Positions 7,771 to 16,894 of a stretch of DNA of 64,000 nt are shown here, one piece after another. Under the pieces are notes generated by a model, which worked only from the letters and a program-made list of their open reading frames with translations, did no database searches and was not told the origin of the DNA. This DNA comes from Comamonadaceae bacterium. Its GTDB lineage: Bacteria > Pseudomonadota > Gammaproteobacteria > Burkholderiales > Burkholderiaceae_C. The stretch is taken from the NCBI GenBank assembly GCA_007280205.1, contig QYPX01000230.1, positions 1 to 64,000 of the forward strand, read 5' to 3'. Each line of letters starts with the position of its first letter. The first letter of the stretch is position 1. The translations under genes were made by a program, and so were the position numbers.

Positions 7771-9672
7771 ATGTCCGCCAACACCGAAGCCCTGACCGTC
7801 AAGCCGCTGAGCTTTCGCCGTTACAAGGATGGCGACACCAAGATCAAGACCTGGCAGGCGAAGATCCTTGACGCGGATCACAGCTATAAATGCCCGACCT
7901 ACATTCAGAGCACGCCACCGTGCCAGGGCTGTTGTCCGGCGGGCGAGGACATCCGCAGCTGGCTCAACATTGTGCGCGGCATCGAAAAACCTCCGGTTGG
8001 CGTCGATGGCAAGCCGACCATGCCCTGGCAGGAATATGCCTGGCGCCGGCTGACTGACTGCAATCCCTTTCCTGCCGTCATGGGCCGCGTCTGCCCGGCG
8101 CCGTGCCAGGGTGGCTGCAATCGTTCCAAGGTGGAGGATTATGTCGGCATCAACGCGGTCGAGCAATTTCTGGGTGACTACGGACTTGAAATGGGTCTGG
8201 GCTTTGGCAAGCCCGAAAAGGAGAGTGGCAAGCGCGTTGCCATCATCGGTGGTGGCGTCGGTGGTCTGGCCTGCGCCTACCAACTGCGCAAGATGGGTCA
8301 TGCCTGCTCCATTTTTGAAGACTACGGCAAGATCGGCGGCATGCTGGCCTTCGGGCTGCCACCCTACCGGGTCGATCATGCCATCGTGGATGCCGAGGTC
8401 AAACGCATCATCGACATGGGCGTCGAAGTTCACACGAATACGCGCGTTGGCAGAGATGTCCGCTTCGAAGATCTGCAAAGTGATTTCGATGCCATTTTCA
8501 TTGCCATCGGTGCACAAAAAGGCAACCGCCTGGATATACCGGGGGCCGATGCACCGAACTGCATCGATGGGCTCAAGCTCCTGCGTGATTTCAATGAAGG
8601 CAGGCTCACCAACTTCGAGCAGCGCGTTATCGTCATCGGCGGCGGCAATACAGCGATGGACGTTGCATCGGTGGCCCTGCGCACTGGCAGCCTGAACGCT
8701 CAGGGTCAACGCGCGAACGCCAAGGTGCTGATTGCCTATCGCCGCACCCGTGAGGAAATGCCGGCCGACGAGATCGAAGTCGACGCGGTGGTTCGCGAGG
8801 GTGGTGAAATACAAACGCACGTGATCCCTGTTTCGGTGGTGCAAGGCGCTGACGGCAGAGCGACCGCGCTGCGGGTGGCCAAGGTCGATTGGATCAACAA
8901 GAAAATGGTCGTCAAGGAGGGCTCCGAGTACGACATCCCCTGCGACCTCATCATTGCCGCCATGGGGCAATCGATCGAGTGGGACGACATGGCCGGGTTC
9001 AAGAACACGAAGAATCTGGCCAACATCGACAAGACATTCCAGGCCACCACCACGCCTGGCGTGTTCATCGGTGGCGACGCTGTCTTGCCTGATCTGCTCA
9101 CGACGGCGATCGGCCACGCCCGCATCGCTGCCGAAGGAATTGACGATTATCTCGAGGGCAGGCCGGTCGAGAAGCGCCCCAAGGTTGACAAGAGTTCGTT
9201 TGACTTGCCACGCAAAATGGCCGAAAAAGGCCTCAAGATCGGCCAGGCGCAGGAACCGATGCGCGGCACCGATACCTCCAGCATTGGCATCCACAACTAC
9301 GACAACCGCTCGGATCGGGCGGTGATCAAGTCCGACGAACTGTACCTGGGCCACTTCCCTTATACGGCGCGCAAGGTGCGCGACATGAGGACGATCGACG
9401 TCTCCAATGTGCTCGGCAACAGCGAGGAGCGCATCATTGCGTTGACGCAGGCCCAGGCGCAAGCCGAAGCCAAGCGCTGCATGAGCTGCGGCCAGTGCTT
9501 CGAGTGTGACAACTGCGTGGTCTATTGTCCGCAGTTGGCGGTGTTCAAAGTGCCAAAATCGAAATCCACGACGGGCCGCTACGTGGACACCGACTACAAC
9601 AAGTGCATTGGCTGCCACATCTGCGCTGACGTCTGTCCCTCCGGCTACATCAAGATGGGTCTGGGAGAGTAA
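7771..9672 (+). CDS. dsrL: DsrL, NAD(P)H:acceptor oxidoreductase of the oxidative Dsr pathway
   Basis: A 633-residue flavoprotein related to the glutamate synthase small subunit. In order it has an N-terminal cysteine region (KCPTYIQSTPPCQGCCPAG near 40-58), an FAD-binding GGGVGG motif near 158, a nucleotide-binding GGGNTAMD motif near 290, and a C-terminal pair of ferredoxin motifs (CMSCGQCFECDNC near 570, CIGCHICADVCPSG near 613). DsrL is the likely acceptor of electrons from DsrAB during sulfur oxidation, reducing NAD(P)+. It lies between dsrK and dsrJ, as in other sulfur oxidisers, and AGGAGA precedes the start. Confidence 0.96.
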   Translation: MSANTEALTVKPLSFRRYKDGDTKIKTWQAKILDADHSYKCPTYIQSTPPCQGCCPAGEDIRSWLNIVRGIEKPPVGVDGKPTMPWQEYAWRRLTDCNPFPAVMGRVCPAPCQGGCNRSKVEDYVGINAVEQFLGDYGLEMGLGFGKPEKESGKRVAIIGGGVGGLACAYQLRKMGHACSIFEDYGKIGGMLAFGLPPYRVDHAIVDAEVKRIIDMGVEVHTNTRVGRDVRFEDLQSDFDAIFIAIGAQKGNRLDIPGADAPNCIDGLKLLRDFNEGRLTNFEQRVIVIGGGNTAMDVASVALRTGSLNAQGQRANAKVLIAYRRTREEMPADEIEVDAVVREGGEIQTHVIPVSVVQGADGRATALRVAKVDWINKKMVVKEGSEYDIPCDLIIAAMGQSIEWDDMAGFKNTKNLANIDKTFQATTTPGVFIGGDAVLPDLLTTAIGHARIAAEGIDDYLEGRPVEKRPKVDKSSFDLPRKMAEKGLKIGQAQEPMRGTDTSSIGIHNYDNRSDRAVIKSDELYLGHFPYTARKVRDMRTIDVSNVLGNSEERIIALTQAQAQAEAKRCMSCGQCFECDNCVVYCPQLAVFKVPKSKSTTGRYVDTDYNKCIGCHICADVCPSGYIKMGLGE

Positions 9673-9677
9673 ACAAC

Positions 9678-10106
9678 ATGGCTGGACGCAGCACACCGCG
9701 GCTTGGCATCGTCAGCAGTTTGTGCTGGCTGGTCCTGCTGTTGGCAGCCATCCCGGCAGCGTGGGCACAGGCAGCTCAGGCTTCATCAAGCCGGGCGCTG
9801 CAGCCAGTGATCGAGACTGCCCGTGGCGGCCAATGTGTGGCCGACCCCGCCTTCATGCGACGCAATCACATGAAACTTCTCATGCACCAGCGCGACGACA
9901 CGCTGCGTGGGGGTATTCGTACCGGGAAGCATTCCTTGAAAGCCTGCATTGCCTGTCACGCCAGCCCAAGCAGCCAAAGCGTGACTGCCGAACCGAGCAA
10001 CTTTTGTCAAAGTTGTCACAACTATGCGGCGGTAAAAATCGACTGCTTTGAGTGTCACGCGAACACGACAGCCAACAGCGCTGCACAGCCACAGGTCAAG
10101 CCATGA
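9678..10106 (+). CDS. dsrJ: DsrJ, periplasmic triheme cytochrome c
   Basis: A 142-residue protein with an N-terminal signal or anchor (hydrophobic stretch about 12-28 ending AWA) and three CxxCH heme motifs: CIACH, CQSCH and CFECH. A conserved-looking cysteine at residue 53 (GGQCVADPAF) may serve as the unusual Cys axial ligand reported for one DsrJ heme; that role is inferred from the family. It is the periplasmic part of DsrMKJOP. The gene starts 5 bases after dsrL, and its TGA overlaps the dsrO ATG. Confidence 0.94.
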   Translation: MAGRSTPRLGIVSSLCWLVLLLAAIPAAWAQAAQASSSRALQPVIETARGGQCVADPAFMRRNHMKLLMHQRDDTLRGGIRTGKHSLKACIACHASPSSQSVTAEPSNFCQSCHNYAAVKIDCFECHANTTANSAAQPQVKP

Positions 10107-10882
10107 AGCACGACAACCCGACTCCTGCGGACGACGCTGCTACAAGCCGGTCCGGCCGTCGTGGCTTTTTGGCTGCGGCTGCTGCGGGTCTGACGGGTAT
10201 CGCGCTGGCACCGGGGGTTCGACTGATCGAGATCGCGCAAGCCGCGCCTGCAGGTGCGGCGCTCAGCGCCGGCGCGAGCAGCAAGGTTCGCTGGGGTATG
10301 CTGATCGACAGCAACCAGTGCAGCGCCGATTGCAAGGCCTGTGTGACGGCTTGCAATAGCGAGAATGGATTGTCCGGCGGAACACTGCCGACGGATTCGC
10401 AGTGGATACGCAAGCTCGAAATCAAGGAAGTGCGCAGCGGCAGAAAGCAGTACTTGCCGATGATGTGCCAGCATTGCGCCGAACCGCCGTGCGTGGATGT
10501 CTGCCCGACCGGCGCTTCCTTCAAGCGTGCTGACGGCATTGTGCTGGTCGATCGGCACCGCTGTATCGGCTGCCGCTATTGCCTGATGGCGTGTCCCTAC
10601 AAGGCGCGATCCTTCGTTCATGCACCGGTGACTCATCAAAAACCCGATGCGCCGCGTGGCATGGGCACTGCGGAAGCCTGCAACCTGTGTGTCAACCGGG
10701 TCGACCGTGGCGAGCAGCCAGCCTGTGTTGCGGCCTGCACAGCCAGCGGACATGCGGCCTTCCTGTTTGGCGACCTGAATGATCCCTCCAGCGAGATCGC
10801 CAAACGGATCGCTAGCTATCCAACGCGTCAGATTCGGGAAAACCTGAATCTCGACACGGGTGTGCGCTACCTCGGTATCTGA
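10103..10882 (+). CDS. dsrO: DsrO, periplasmic iron-sulfur subunit
   Basis: A 259-residue ferredoxin-like protein with a Tat-type signal (SRSGRRGFLAAAAAG near residues 15-29), which implies export after cofactor insertion. At least four cysteine clusters are visible (SADCKACVTACN, MCQHCAEPPCVDVCPTG, CIGCRYCLMACPYK, CNLCVNR with CVAACTASG), enough for three to four [4Fe-4S] clusters. It links DsrJ to DsrP. The ATG at 10103 overlaps the dsrJ stop; upstream codons in the open frame lie within dsrJ and lack the signal-peptide logic. Confidence 0.94.
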   Translation: MKHDNPTPADDAATSRSGRRGFLAAAAAGLTGIALAPGVRLIEIAQAAPAGAALSAGASSKVRWGMLIDSNQCSADCKACVTACNSENGLSGGTLPTDSQWIRKLEIKEVRSGRKQYLPMMCQHCAEPPCVDVCPTGASFKRADGIVLVDRHRCIGCRYCLMACPYKARSFVHAPVTHQKPDAPRGMGTAEACNLCVNRVDRGEQPACVAACTASGHAAFLFGDLNDPSSEIAKRIASYPTRQIRENLNLDTGVRYLGI

Positions 10883-10898
10883 ACCCAGAGAATTGCCC

Positions 10899-12122
10899 AT
10901 GAATATTGTGCTCAACAAGTTGCAAGGAGGCAGTCGCGGTCACTACCAACTGTTGGCCGGCCTGGTGCTGATGTTGTTGCTGGGTGTGAGCGCGCTACTC
11001 TACATTGAACACCATGGCCACATCGTGACCGGCATGAACAATCAGTTTGTCTGGGGTCTGCCCGATGTGTTTTCTATTTTCCTGATGCTGTCGGGCACCG
11101 GCGCGCTCACTGTCGCGCTGCTGGCCTCAGTTTTTGGCAAGGTCGAATACGAGCCGGTGGCGCCGCTGTCGGGCGTGCTCGCGATCGCGATGGTGTTGAC
11201 CGGCCTGCTGCTGCTGATGCTCGATCTGGGGCGGCCGGACCGGGCCAGCCAGGCCATGATTCACTTCAATCCCAAATCGGTGCTGAGCTGGAATCTGTAC
11301 CTGTATTCCGGATTTATGGGCTTTGTCGGAGCTTATCTGTGGACCCTGGTGGAGCCGGGCATGCGGCGTTTCACACCGTGGGCGATTGGTTTGGCGTTTG
11401 CCTGGCGCATCGGCCTGACCACCGGAACCGGCTCGATCTATGGTTTTCAGGTTGCGCGCCAGGGCTTTGATTCAGCCATTTTTGCACCAATGTACATCGC
11501 ACTGTCGCTGAGTTACGGCCTTGCGGTGTTCGTGCTGGTGCTGCTGCTGGCATGCCGCAACAACAACATTGCTCTGGGCGACGCCTTGCTGAAGCGGCTG
11601 GCGCGCCTGCAAGTGATTTTCATCGGTGTCGGTCTGTACTTCGTGCTGGTTCATCACATGACGAACTACTATTTCACCAGGAACCGCGACTTCGAGTGCT
11701 TTATCCTGTTCGACGGCGGCATCTACACCACGCTGTTCTGGCTCGGCCAGATTCTGCTGGGTACGCTGGTTCCGGCAGGGCTGTTGCTGCATCCGGGCAT
11801 TGCGCAAATGCGTGTTCGCATCGCGGCCAGTCTTGCGTTGGTCGTCCTTGGGGCTTATGCGCAGTTGTACATCACGATCCTGGGGAGCCAGGCGCAGCCG
11901 TTGCCGCTGTTTCCAGGGCGTCAGGTCAGCAGCAGCTTCTTCGATGGGGTGGTCAACAGCTACACGCCATCGTTGTCCGAATGGGGCCTGGGCTTGCTCG
12001 GACTGGCTATGGTCGGACTGATCGTCATCATGGCACTCAGACTGATCGCCTTCCTGCCACAACGGCTCGACGACGCAGCGCTGCAGAAACATCGTGCCAA
12101 ACAAGCCCTTGCAGCAAGCTGA
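10899..12122 (+). CDS. dsrP: DsrP, NrfD-type membrane subunit
   Basis: A 407-residue polytopic membrane protein of the NrfD/PsrC family with about ten hydrophobic helices. It is the second quinone-interacting membrane subunit of DsrMKJOP, next to periplasmic DsrO. The start at 10899 (MNIVLNKLQGG) is chosen because it follows the dsrO stop by 16 bases, whereas the open frame reaches further back into dsrO. The 3' end adjoins dsrN closely. Confidence 0.93.
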   Translation: MNIVLNKLQGGSRGHYQLLAGLVLMLLLGVSALLYIEHHGHIVTGMNNQFVWGLPDVFSIFLMLSGTGALTVALLASVFGKVEYEPVAPLSGVLAIAMVLTGLLLLMLDLGRPDRASQAMIHFNPKSVLSWNLYLYSGFMGFVGAYLWTLVEPGMRRFTPWAIGLAFAWRIGLTTGTGSIYGFQVARQGFDSAIFAPMYIALSLSYGLAVFVLVLLLACRNNNIALGDALLKRLARLQVIFIGVGLYFVLVHHMTNYYFTRNRDFECFILFDGGIYTTLFWLGQILLGTLVPAGLLLHPGIAQMRVRIAASLALVVLGAYAQLYITILGSQAQPLPLFPGRQVSSSFFDGVVNSYTPSLSEWGLGLLGLAMVGLIVIMALRLIAFLPQRLDDAALQKHRAKQALAAS

Positions 12123-12135
12123 ATCAGTGCCGCGC

Positions 12136-13590
12136 ATGGCGCGCCTGATGCTCTCGGCGGCGCACAAGTCGTCGGGAAAAACCGTCGTTACGACGGGTCT
12201 GTGCGCGGCGCTATCGGCGCAGGGCTTGTTGGTGCAAGCTTTCAAGAAGGGGCCTGACTACATTGATCCGATGTGGTTGACGCAGGCCAGCGCGCGCGCC
12301 TGTTTCAACCTTGATCCGTATCTGATGAGTTCACAGGCGATCGTCGAGTGTTTCTCGCGCCAGGCGTGCTCGGCCGATATCAGCATTGTCGAGGGCAACA
12401 AGGGCTTGTACGACGGCCTGGCGCTGGACGGCAGCAACAGCAACGCTGCCCTTGCACAACTGCTCGGTCTTCCCGTGGTGCTGGTGCTGGACGTGCGCGG
12501 CATGACGCGCGGTGTGGCACCGCTGATTCTGGGTTATCAGGCGTTCGACCCCACGATCCGCATTGCTGGTGTCATTCTGAACCAGCTCGGCGGCAGCCGT
12601 CATGAATCCAAGTTGCGCGCGGTGATCGAGCATTACACCGATGTGCCGGTACTCGGAGCCATCGGCCACGACGCGCAACTTGCGCTGACTGAACGGCATC
12701 TCGGCTTGACCCCCAGCAGCGAACTCGACGACGCGGCTCAGCGCGTGCGCACGCTGGGTCAGCGGATCGCGGCTCAGGTTGATCTGGCGCGGCTGCAGCA
12801 GATCGCAGCAAGCGCTGTCCCGCTGCCGGTGTTGCAGCATGCAGCGCCTGCGCTGGTCCTGACGTCTGCGCCGGTGTCGGTACGCATCGGGCTGGCGCGC
12901 GACCGCGCCTTTGGTTTCTACTACCCCGACGACCTGGCGGCGTTGCAGCAGGCTGGCGCCGAGATCGTCCCCTTCAACACCCTGCAAGACGCCCGGCTGC
13001 CCGAGGTGGACGGCCTTTTCATCGGCGGTGGCTTTCCGGAAATGTTCATGTCCCAGTTGCAGGCCAATACGGCGCTGCGCGATGGCCTGCGCAACGCCAT
13101 TGAGGCTGGCATGCCGGTTTATGCTGAATGCGGCGGACTGATGTACCTGGCGCGCAGCTTGCAATGGAAAGACAGTGTTTACCAGATGGTGGGTGCACTG
13201 CCAGCCGATGTCGTGATGCACGAGCGCCCGGTCGGTCGCGGCTACGTTGAGCTCGATCTCACCAGCGATGCACCCTGGCCGGTCAGCTCGCAGGCCACAC
13301 CGTCCAGACTGCGGGGGCACGAGTTTCACTACTCGAGCCTGGAAAACCTGGACCCGGAGCTGAAATTTGCGTATCGCGTGACGCGCGGTCATGGTGTTGA
13401 CGGCAGTCACGACGGTATCGTTTACCGCAACGTGCTCGCCTCGTATGCCCATCTGCGCAGTGGTTGTGGGTCGGATTGGGCCTCAGCTTTTGTTGATTTT
13501 GTTCGAAAAAACAAAATCAGTTCGAAGTCATGCAACGGGTCAGCCAACGTGGAACCGACCTGCCAGAATTTGCAGGCCATTGAGTTTTAG
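12136..13590 (+). CDS. dsrN: DsrN, glutamine-dependent siroheme amidase (CobB/CbiA family)
   Basis: About 484 residues, of the cobyrinic acid a,c-diamide synthase family. In the Dsr pathway it is thought to amidate siroheme to siroamide, the DsrAB cofactor. The P-loop-like SAAHKSSGKTVVTTGL is near the N-terminus and the glutamine amidotransferase nucleophile is in YAECGGLMYLAR at about residue 335. The ATG at 12136 was preferred; a GTG at 12094 inside dsrP is in frame. The extreme C-terminus (KNKISSKSCNGSANVEPTC) looks like a non-family tail, perhaps a shifted stop. dsrR follows after 9 bases. Confidence 0.92.
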   Translation: MARLMLSAAHKSSGKTVVTTGLCAALSAQGLLVQAFKKGPDYIDPMWLTQASARACFNLDPYLMSSQAIVECFSRQACSADISIVEGNKGLYDGLALDGSNSNAALAQLLGLPVVLVLDVRGMTRGVAPLILGYQAFDPTIRIAGVILNQLGGSRHESKLRAVIEHYTDVPVLGAIGHDAQLALTERHLGLTPSSELDDAAQRVRTLGQRIAAQVDLARLQQIAASAVPLPVLQHAAPALVLTSAPVSVRIGLARDRAFGFYYPDDLAALQQAGAEIVPFNTLQDARLPEVDGLFIGGGFPEMFMSQLQANTALRDGLRNAIEAGMPVYAECGGLMYLARSLQWKDSVYQMVGALPADVVMHERPVGRGYVELDLTSDAPWPVSSQATPSRLRGHEFHYSSLENLDPELKFAYRVTRGHGVDGSHDGIVYRNVLASYAHLRSGCGSDWASAFVDFVRKNKISSKSCNGSANVEPTCQNLQAIEF

Positions 13591-13599
13591 GAGAACGCC

Positions 13600-13986
13600 A
13601 TGTTTACATTAAGCGGCGCTGCCGCGCGACAGATCCAGCAGTCGGCGAGCGCCAGCCCTGAGCAGGAACTGACGTTGCGCGTCGCGGCCAAGCTAGACGT
13701 CGATGGTTCAATCCAATACGGGATGGGATTTGACGATGCCAAAGACGACGATATTCAATTGGAATTCGAGGGCGTGCAGGTCGTAATTGGACCGGAGTTT
13801 CATGAATTACTGCTTGACACCCTACTGGACTACGTAGAGCTCCAGCCTGGCGAGTTCAACTTTATCTTCAGCCGTAGCCGACCGACCCAGGCGACGCCAA
13901 GCTCAGGCGCCGGTTGCGCCAGCGCAGCGTGTGCCAGCAGTTCCTGTGGCGTCTCTGGCTGTAACAGCAGCGGGCGGTCCCATTGA
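13600..13986 (+). CDS. dsrR: DsrR, A-type scaffold-like protein with Cys-repeat tail
   Basis: A 128-residue IscA-fold protein ([27 protein letters not shown]). DsrR of purple sulfur bacteria lacks the three Fe-S ligands of IscA and affects dsr expression after transcription. The core here also has no cysteine. Past residue 100 there is a tail with Cys106, Cys111, Cys116 and Cys121, one every five residues, in an Ala/Ser/Gly context. The tail replaces the C-terminal Cys-Gly-Cys ending of normal A-type proteins; whether it binds metal is unknown. The ATG is preceded by TAGGAGA. The stop overlaps the start of the next gene. Confidence 0.9.
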   Translation: MFTLSGAAARQIQQSASASPEQELTLRVAAKLDVDGSIQYGMGFDDAKDDDIQLEFEGVQVVIGPEFHELLLDTLLDYVELQPGEFNFIFSRSRPTQATPSSGAGCASAACASSSCGVSGCNSSGRSH

Positions 13987-14774
13987 AGGCCGATTGCACT
14001 CCACCCCCGCCCCCTGTGGGTCGGGTCTATCTGGTAGGCGCCGGCCCGGGCGATCCTGAACTATTGACACTGCGCGCTGTGCGTCTGCTACAACAGGCGC
14101 AAGTGGTCGTTTATGACCATCTGGTGTCAAGTGCGGTGCTTGAGTTTGTCTCACCGAAAGCACAGCGTATTTATGCCGGCAAGCGCCGCAACGAGCACAC
14201 CCTGCGGCAAGAGGAGATCAACACCTTGTTGATCAGTCTGGCCACTCAGGGCAAACAAGTGGTGCGGCTGAAGGGCGGTGACCCGTTCATCTTCGGGCGC
14301 GGTGGCGAAGAATTGCAAGCACTGGCCGCGCGGGGTATCGACTTTGAGGTCGTGCCCGGTGTGACGGCGGCATCCGGTGTGGCGAGTTATGCAGGTATTC
14401 CGCTGACGCATCGCGACTACGCGCAAAGCTGCATTTTCGTTACCGGTCACCTGAAGAACGGGACGGCCGATCTGGACTGGCCAAGCCTGGTCAGGCTAAA
14501 CCAGACCGTTGTCATCTATATGGGTCTGGGTGGTTTGCCCGAAATCTGCCGCCAGATGATGGCTCATGGCGCCGCACCCAACTTGCCCATCGCAGTCGTG
14601 CAGGACGGCAGCATCGCGAGCCAAAAAGTTGTCACGGGTACCTTGATCGATATGCCTGACCGGGTGGCACGAGCGGGTCTGAAATCACCCTGTCTGACGA
14701 TCATCGGAAACGTTGTCAAACTGCATGATGAACTGGCCTGGTTCAAACCTCCGGTGGCGCTCACAACGGTTTGA
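13983..14774 (+). CDS. cobA: uroporphyrinogen-III C-methyltransferase (SUMT) for siroheme
   Basis: A 263-residue single-domain SUMT. It transfers two methyl groups from S-adenosylmethionine to uroporphyrinogen III, giving precorrin-2, the siroheme precursor. The SAM site [18 protein letters not shown] and the family signature [16 protein letters not shown] are intact. No CysG-type N-terminal dehydrogenase/ferrochelatase domain is present, so these steps need other proteins. The start is a TTG at 13983 overlapping the dsrR stop, or a GTG at 14016; neither is certain. As last gene of the dsr operon it supplies the DsrAB cofactor. Its 3' end overlaps the convergent regulator gene by 14 bases. 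Confidence 0.93.
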   Translation: MKADCTPPPPPVGRVYLVGAGPGDPELLTLRAVRLLQQAQVVVYDHLVSSAVLEFVSPKAQRIYAGKRRNEHTLRQEEINTLLISLATQGKQVVRLKGGDPFIFGRGGEELQALAARGIDFEVVPGVTAASGVASYAGIPLTHRDYAQSCIFVTGHLKNGTADLDWPSLVRLNQTVVIYMGLGGLPEICRQMMAHGAAPNLPIAVVQDGSIASQKVVTGTLIDMPDRVARAGLKSPCLTIIGNVVKLHDELAWFKPPVALTTV

Positions 14775-15450
14775 CATCACTCGCGGCCCTGAGGCCTTCG
14801 CGCGAATTGCTGTATTCAAATGAAAATACGGCCGCTTCCACTCTGGAGTGCAAATTGAGTTTATCCATGATGTGGCGCACGTGCATCTTGACCGTGTTGT
14901 GACTGATGTCGAGCACCTTGGCGATCACCTTGTTGCTTTGGCCGCGCGCCACATGATCCAGGACCTGGCGCTCACGCTCGGTGAGTGAGGCTACCAGGCC
15001 ACTCCTACCCGTCCCCTTGGGGCCGGATTGCAGGATTTGTGCGAATTGCAGCATCATGGCCGGGGCTACGACCATCTCGCCACGCGCCGCCCGACCGATG
15101 GCGTCAATGATTTCCTCTGGCTCCATGTCCTTGAGCAAGTAACCCTGGACGCCGGCCCGCAGCGCCGCCGACATATCCGCTCCATCGTCGCTCATGGTGA
15201 GTATGACGACCGGCACTTCACAGCCATCCGCACGGAACATGCGCATGACACTCAAACCATCGACCTTGGCCAGGCGCAAGTCAAGCACCAACAGGTCGGG
15301 CTGATGTTCCCGCAACAGCGCCACGACCAAAGCCGGGTCGCCGCTGGCAGCCACGACCGACATGTTGCCCCGATGTTCCAGCAGTTCCGTCAAGCCGCTG
15401 CGACACAGCGCATGGTCATCTACCAACATGACCCGGGTCCTGGTATTCAT
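14761..15450 (-). CDS. NarL/FixJ-family response regulator
   Basis: A 229-residue regulator with an N-terminal receiver (acidic pair at 11-12, phospho-acceptor Asp57 in LLVLDLRL, conserved Lys in YLLKDMEP) and a C-terminal LuxR-type helix-turn-helix ([19 protein letters not shown], then [14 protein letters not shown]). It is encoded after the sensor kinase with a 4-base stop/start overlap and converges on the dsr operon. The location between the dsr and soe operons, together with NarL-type heptamers in several promoters of the window, suggests that it controls sulfur oxidation genes. That is inference; the signal is unknown. Confidence 0.9.
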   Translation of the reverse strand: MNTRTRVMLVDDHALCRSGLTELLEHRGNMSVVAASGDPALVVALLREHQPDLLVLDLRLAKVDGLSVMRMFRADGCEVPVVILTMSDDGADMSAALRAGVQGYLLKDMEPEEIIDAIGRAARGEMVVAPAMMLQFAQILQSGPKGTGRSGLVASLTERERQVLDHVARGQSNKVIAKVLDISHNTVKMHVRHIMDKLNLHSRVEAAVFSFEYSNSREGLRAASDVKPL

Positions 15451-16676
15451 GCAGTGCTCCTACTCATAGCCGAACCCTGGGGTAGCAACAAGCGCACCCG
15501 GGTACCGCCACCGTCAATCCGGCTCACCTCGAGACTGCCGCCCAGGCGCTGCGAACGATTTTGCATAATCTCCATTCCAAAATGGGTCGATGGTTTAAGC
15601 GCTTTTGCGGCGTTCTGGGAAGTTGATCCGGCCGGTGCAGCGATACCCAAGCCGTCGTCCTCAACCAAAAATTCAAGACCCTCAGCTGACTTGCGGATGG
15701 TCACGATAGCACGCTCGGCCATCGAATACTTCGCGATGTTGGCCAGTGCTTCCTGAACGATGTGAAACACTTGAATCTCCTGCTTTTCGTTGAGGTTCAG
15801 CTCGTCAGTCGAATTTCTGAACTCAAGCGCAATACCTGTCCTGTCAAAAAAGCTGTCAACCATGCTCTGCAGTGCGTGCAACAGTCCCATCGGGTCCATG
15901 CGGGTGCGAAAGTAGGTCATGACCTCTCGCAGGTTGTCATGCACCTCACCGACGGCGATCTTCACTTCCGAGAGGTATTTCAGCGAGCGTGAGTCATCAT
16001 GGGACAGCATGGCATCGCTCAACAGGGGTAGCCGCATCTTGACATAGGCCAGTGTTTGCGCAATCGCGTCATGTACCTCATCGACCATCTCCTGGCGCTC
16101 TTTCATGACCGTTGTGCGCAAGTGTTCACGCTCAACGCGGTCGTTGTGCAGGGTCAGACCGAGCAACTGCGCCACCAGACGCAGAATAGTCTGTGTCTGC
16201 GGGCTGATTTCTGCCCTGGCTTCGAAAAACAGGTTGTAAATACCCAGTGTCTGGTTGTCATGCTTCAGGGAGATTGCCAGCACGCTTTGGCCTCGCAGGC
16301 CAAGGTAGGCATCGGTGCCATGGCGGACGCAGGACCGTACCTCGTCTACCCAATCCAGTACATCAGAGCCGGTGGCGATGTTGCAGGCGCTACAGCCGGG
16401 CTCAAGCAGGCGCTCGGTGGCCAGCAACTGCGTCGGCATGCCCTGCTGCGCCACCAGACGCATGCACTTTCCGTCATCCGTCAGCACCTGTACCGTGCCG
16501 GCCCGGGCACCCGACAGCGCGATGATGGAAACCAGAAAGCGTTCAAGCAAGGACTGCAGCACGGGGCCGCCATCCGTTCGGTCGAGAACGACCATACCTG
16601 GCTGCGCACTGGCGGCGTGGTGCGGCGGATCGAACGAGATCTGAGTTCCAGTCATAGGGATGTCGAGTGCGGCCAT
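15447..16676 (-). CDS. soluble GAF-domain histidine kinase (NarX/NreB-like)
   Basis: A 409-residue sensor kinase. The order is a GAF domain (about 38-175), a HisKA_3 dimerisation helix with phospho-acceptor His202 in VDEVHDAIAQTLAYVKMRL, and an ATPase domain (about 300-405: VQEALANIAKYS, VEDDGLGI, HFGMEIMQNR). There is no transmembrane segment, so it senses something in the cytoplasm. The GAF domain has Cys95, Cys98 and Cys116 (GCSACNIATG, VRSCVRHG), which might bind a cofactor or sense sulfur or redox state. The start at 16676 (MAALDIPM) is preferred over 16757, since the longer form would run into the soeA promoter element. Confidence 0.88.
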   Translation of the reverse strand: MAALDIPMTGTQISFDPPHHAASAQPGMVVLDRTDGGPVLQSLLERFLVSIIALSGARAGTVQVLTDDGKCMRLVAQQGMPTQLLATERLLEPGCSACNIATGSDVLDWVDEVRSCVRHGTDAYLGLRGQSVLAISLKHDNQTLGIYNLFFEARAEISPQTQTILRLVAQLLGLTLHNDRVEREHLRTTVMKERQEMVDEVHDAIAQTLAYVKMRLPLLSDAMLSHDDSRSLKYLSEVKIAVGEVHDNLREVMTYFRTRMDPMGLLHALQSMVDSFFDRTGIALEFRNSTDELNLNEKQEIQVFHIVQEALANIAKYSMAERAIVTIRKSAEGLEFLVEDDGLGIAAPAGSTSQNAAKALKPSTHFGMEIMQNRSQRLGGSLEVSRIDGGGTRVRLLLPQGSAMSRSTA

Positions 16677-16780
16677 GCTAATCCATTCTGCATGTCTGAT
16701 GAATCGTGAAAACCCCAATGCGGACCAAATAGCGGCAGATCTTCTGAGAATCGGCAACTGCCACCGGGTGAACTCTTCAC

Positions 16781-16826
16781 GCCACCCATTTGGGCTATAT
16801 CGAATTACCCGTGCCGGCTATAGACG
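16781..16826 (+). promoter_or_regulatory. NarL-type box pair and -10, promoter of soeABC-sat-aprBA (element B)
   Basis: CACCCAT (16783-16789) and TACCCGT (16806-16812) are 23 bp apart, and TATAGA (16819-16824) follows 6 bp after the second box. The 46-bp stretch is almost identical to element A on the minus strand at 1325-1370; the differences cluster in the 6 bases just before the second box. RNA would start near 16832, about 60 bases before the soeA ATG. There is no -35 hexamer at the right spacing, as expected for an activator-dependent promoter. Confidence 0.72.
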
Positions 16827-16894
16827 AAGCAGGGTGGCTTTGCCTCTAATAGGAGCACTCTGCAAACCCTGCCCGTGAGAAGAATACCGACCGC

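Noticed and set aside
7741..9696. A 651-codon open frame on the minus strand opposite dsrL
   Set aside because: It is the GC-rich shadow of dsrL. The plus-strand frame has all family motifs; the antisense frame has a His/Ala/Val-rich composition, no recognisable domain and no ribosome binding site.
16677..16757. Extended N-terminus of the sensor kinase (start at 16757)
   Set aside because: The extra 27 codons have no family resemblance and run to within 25 bases of the soeA promoter boxes. The ATG at 16676 is a better start.
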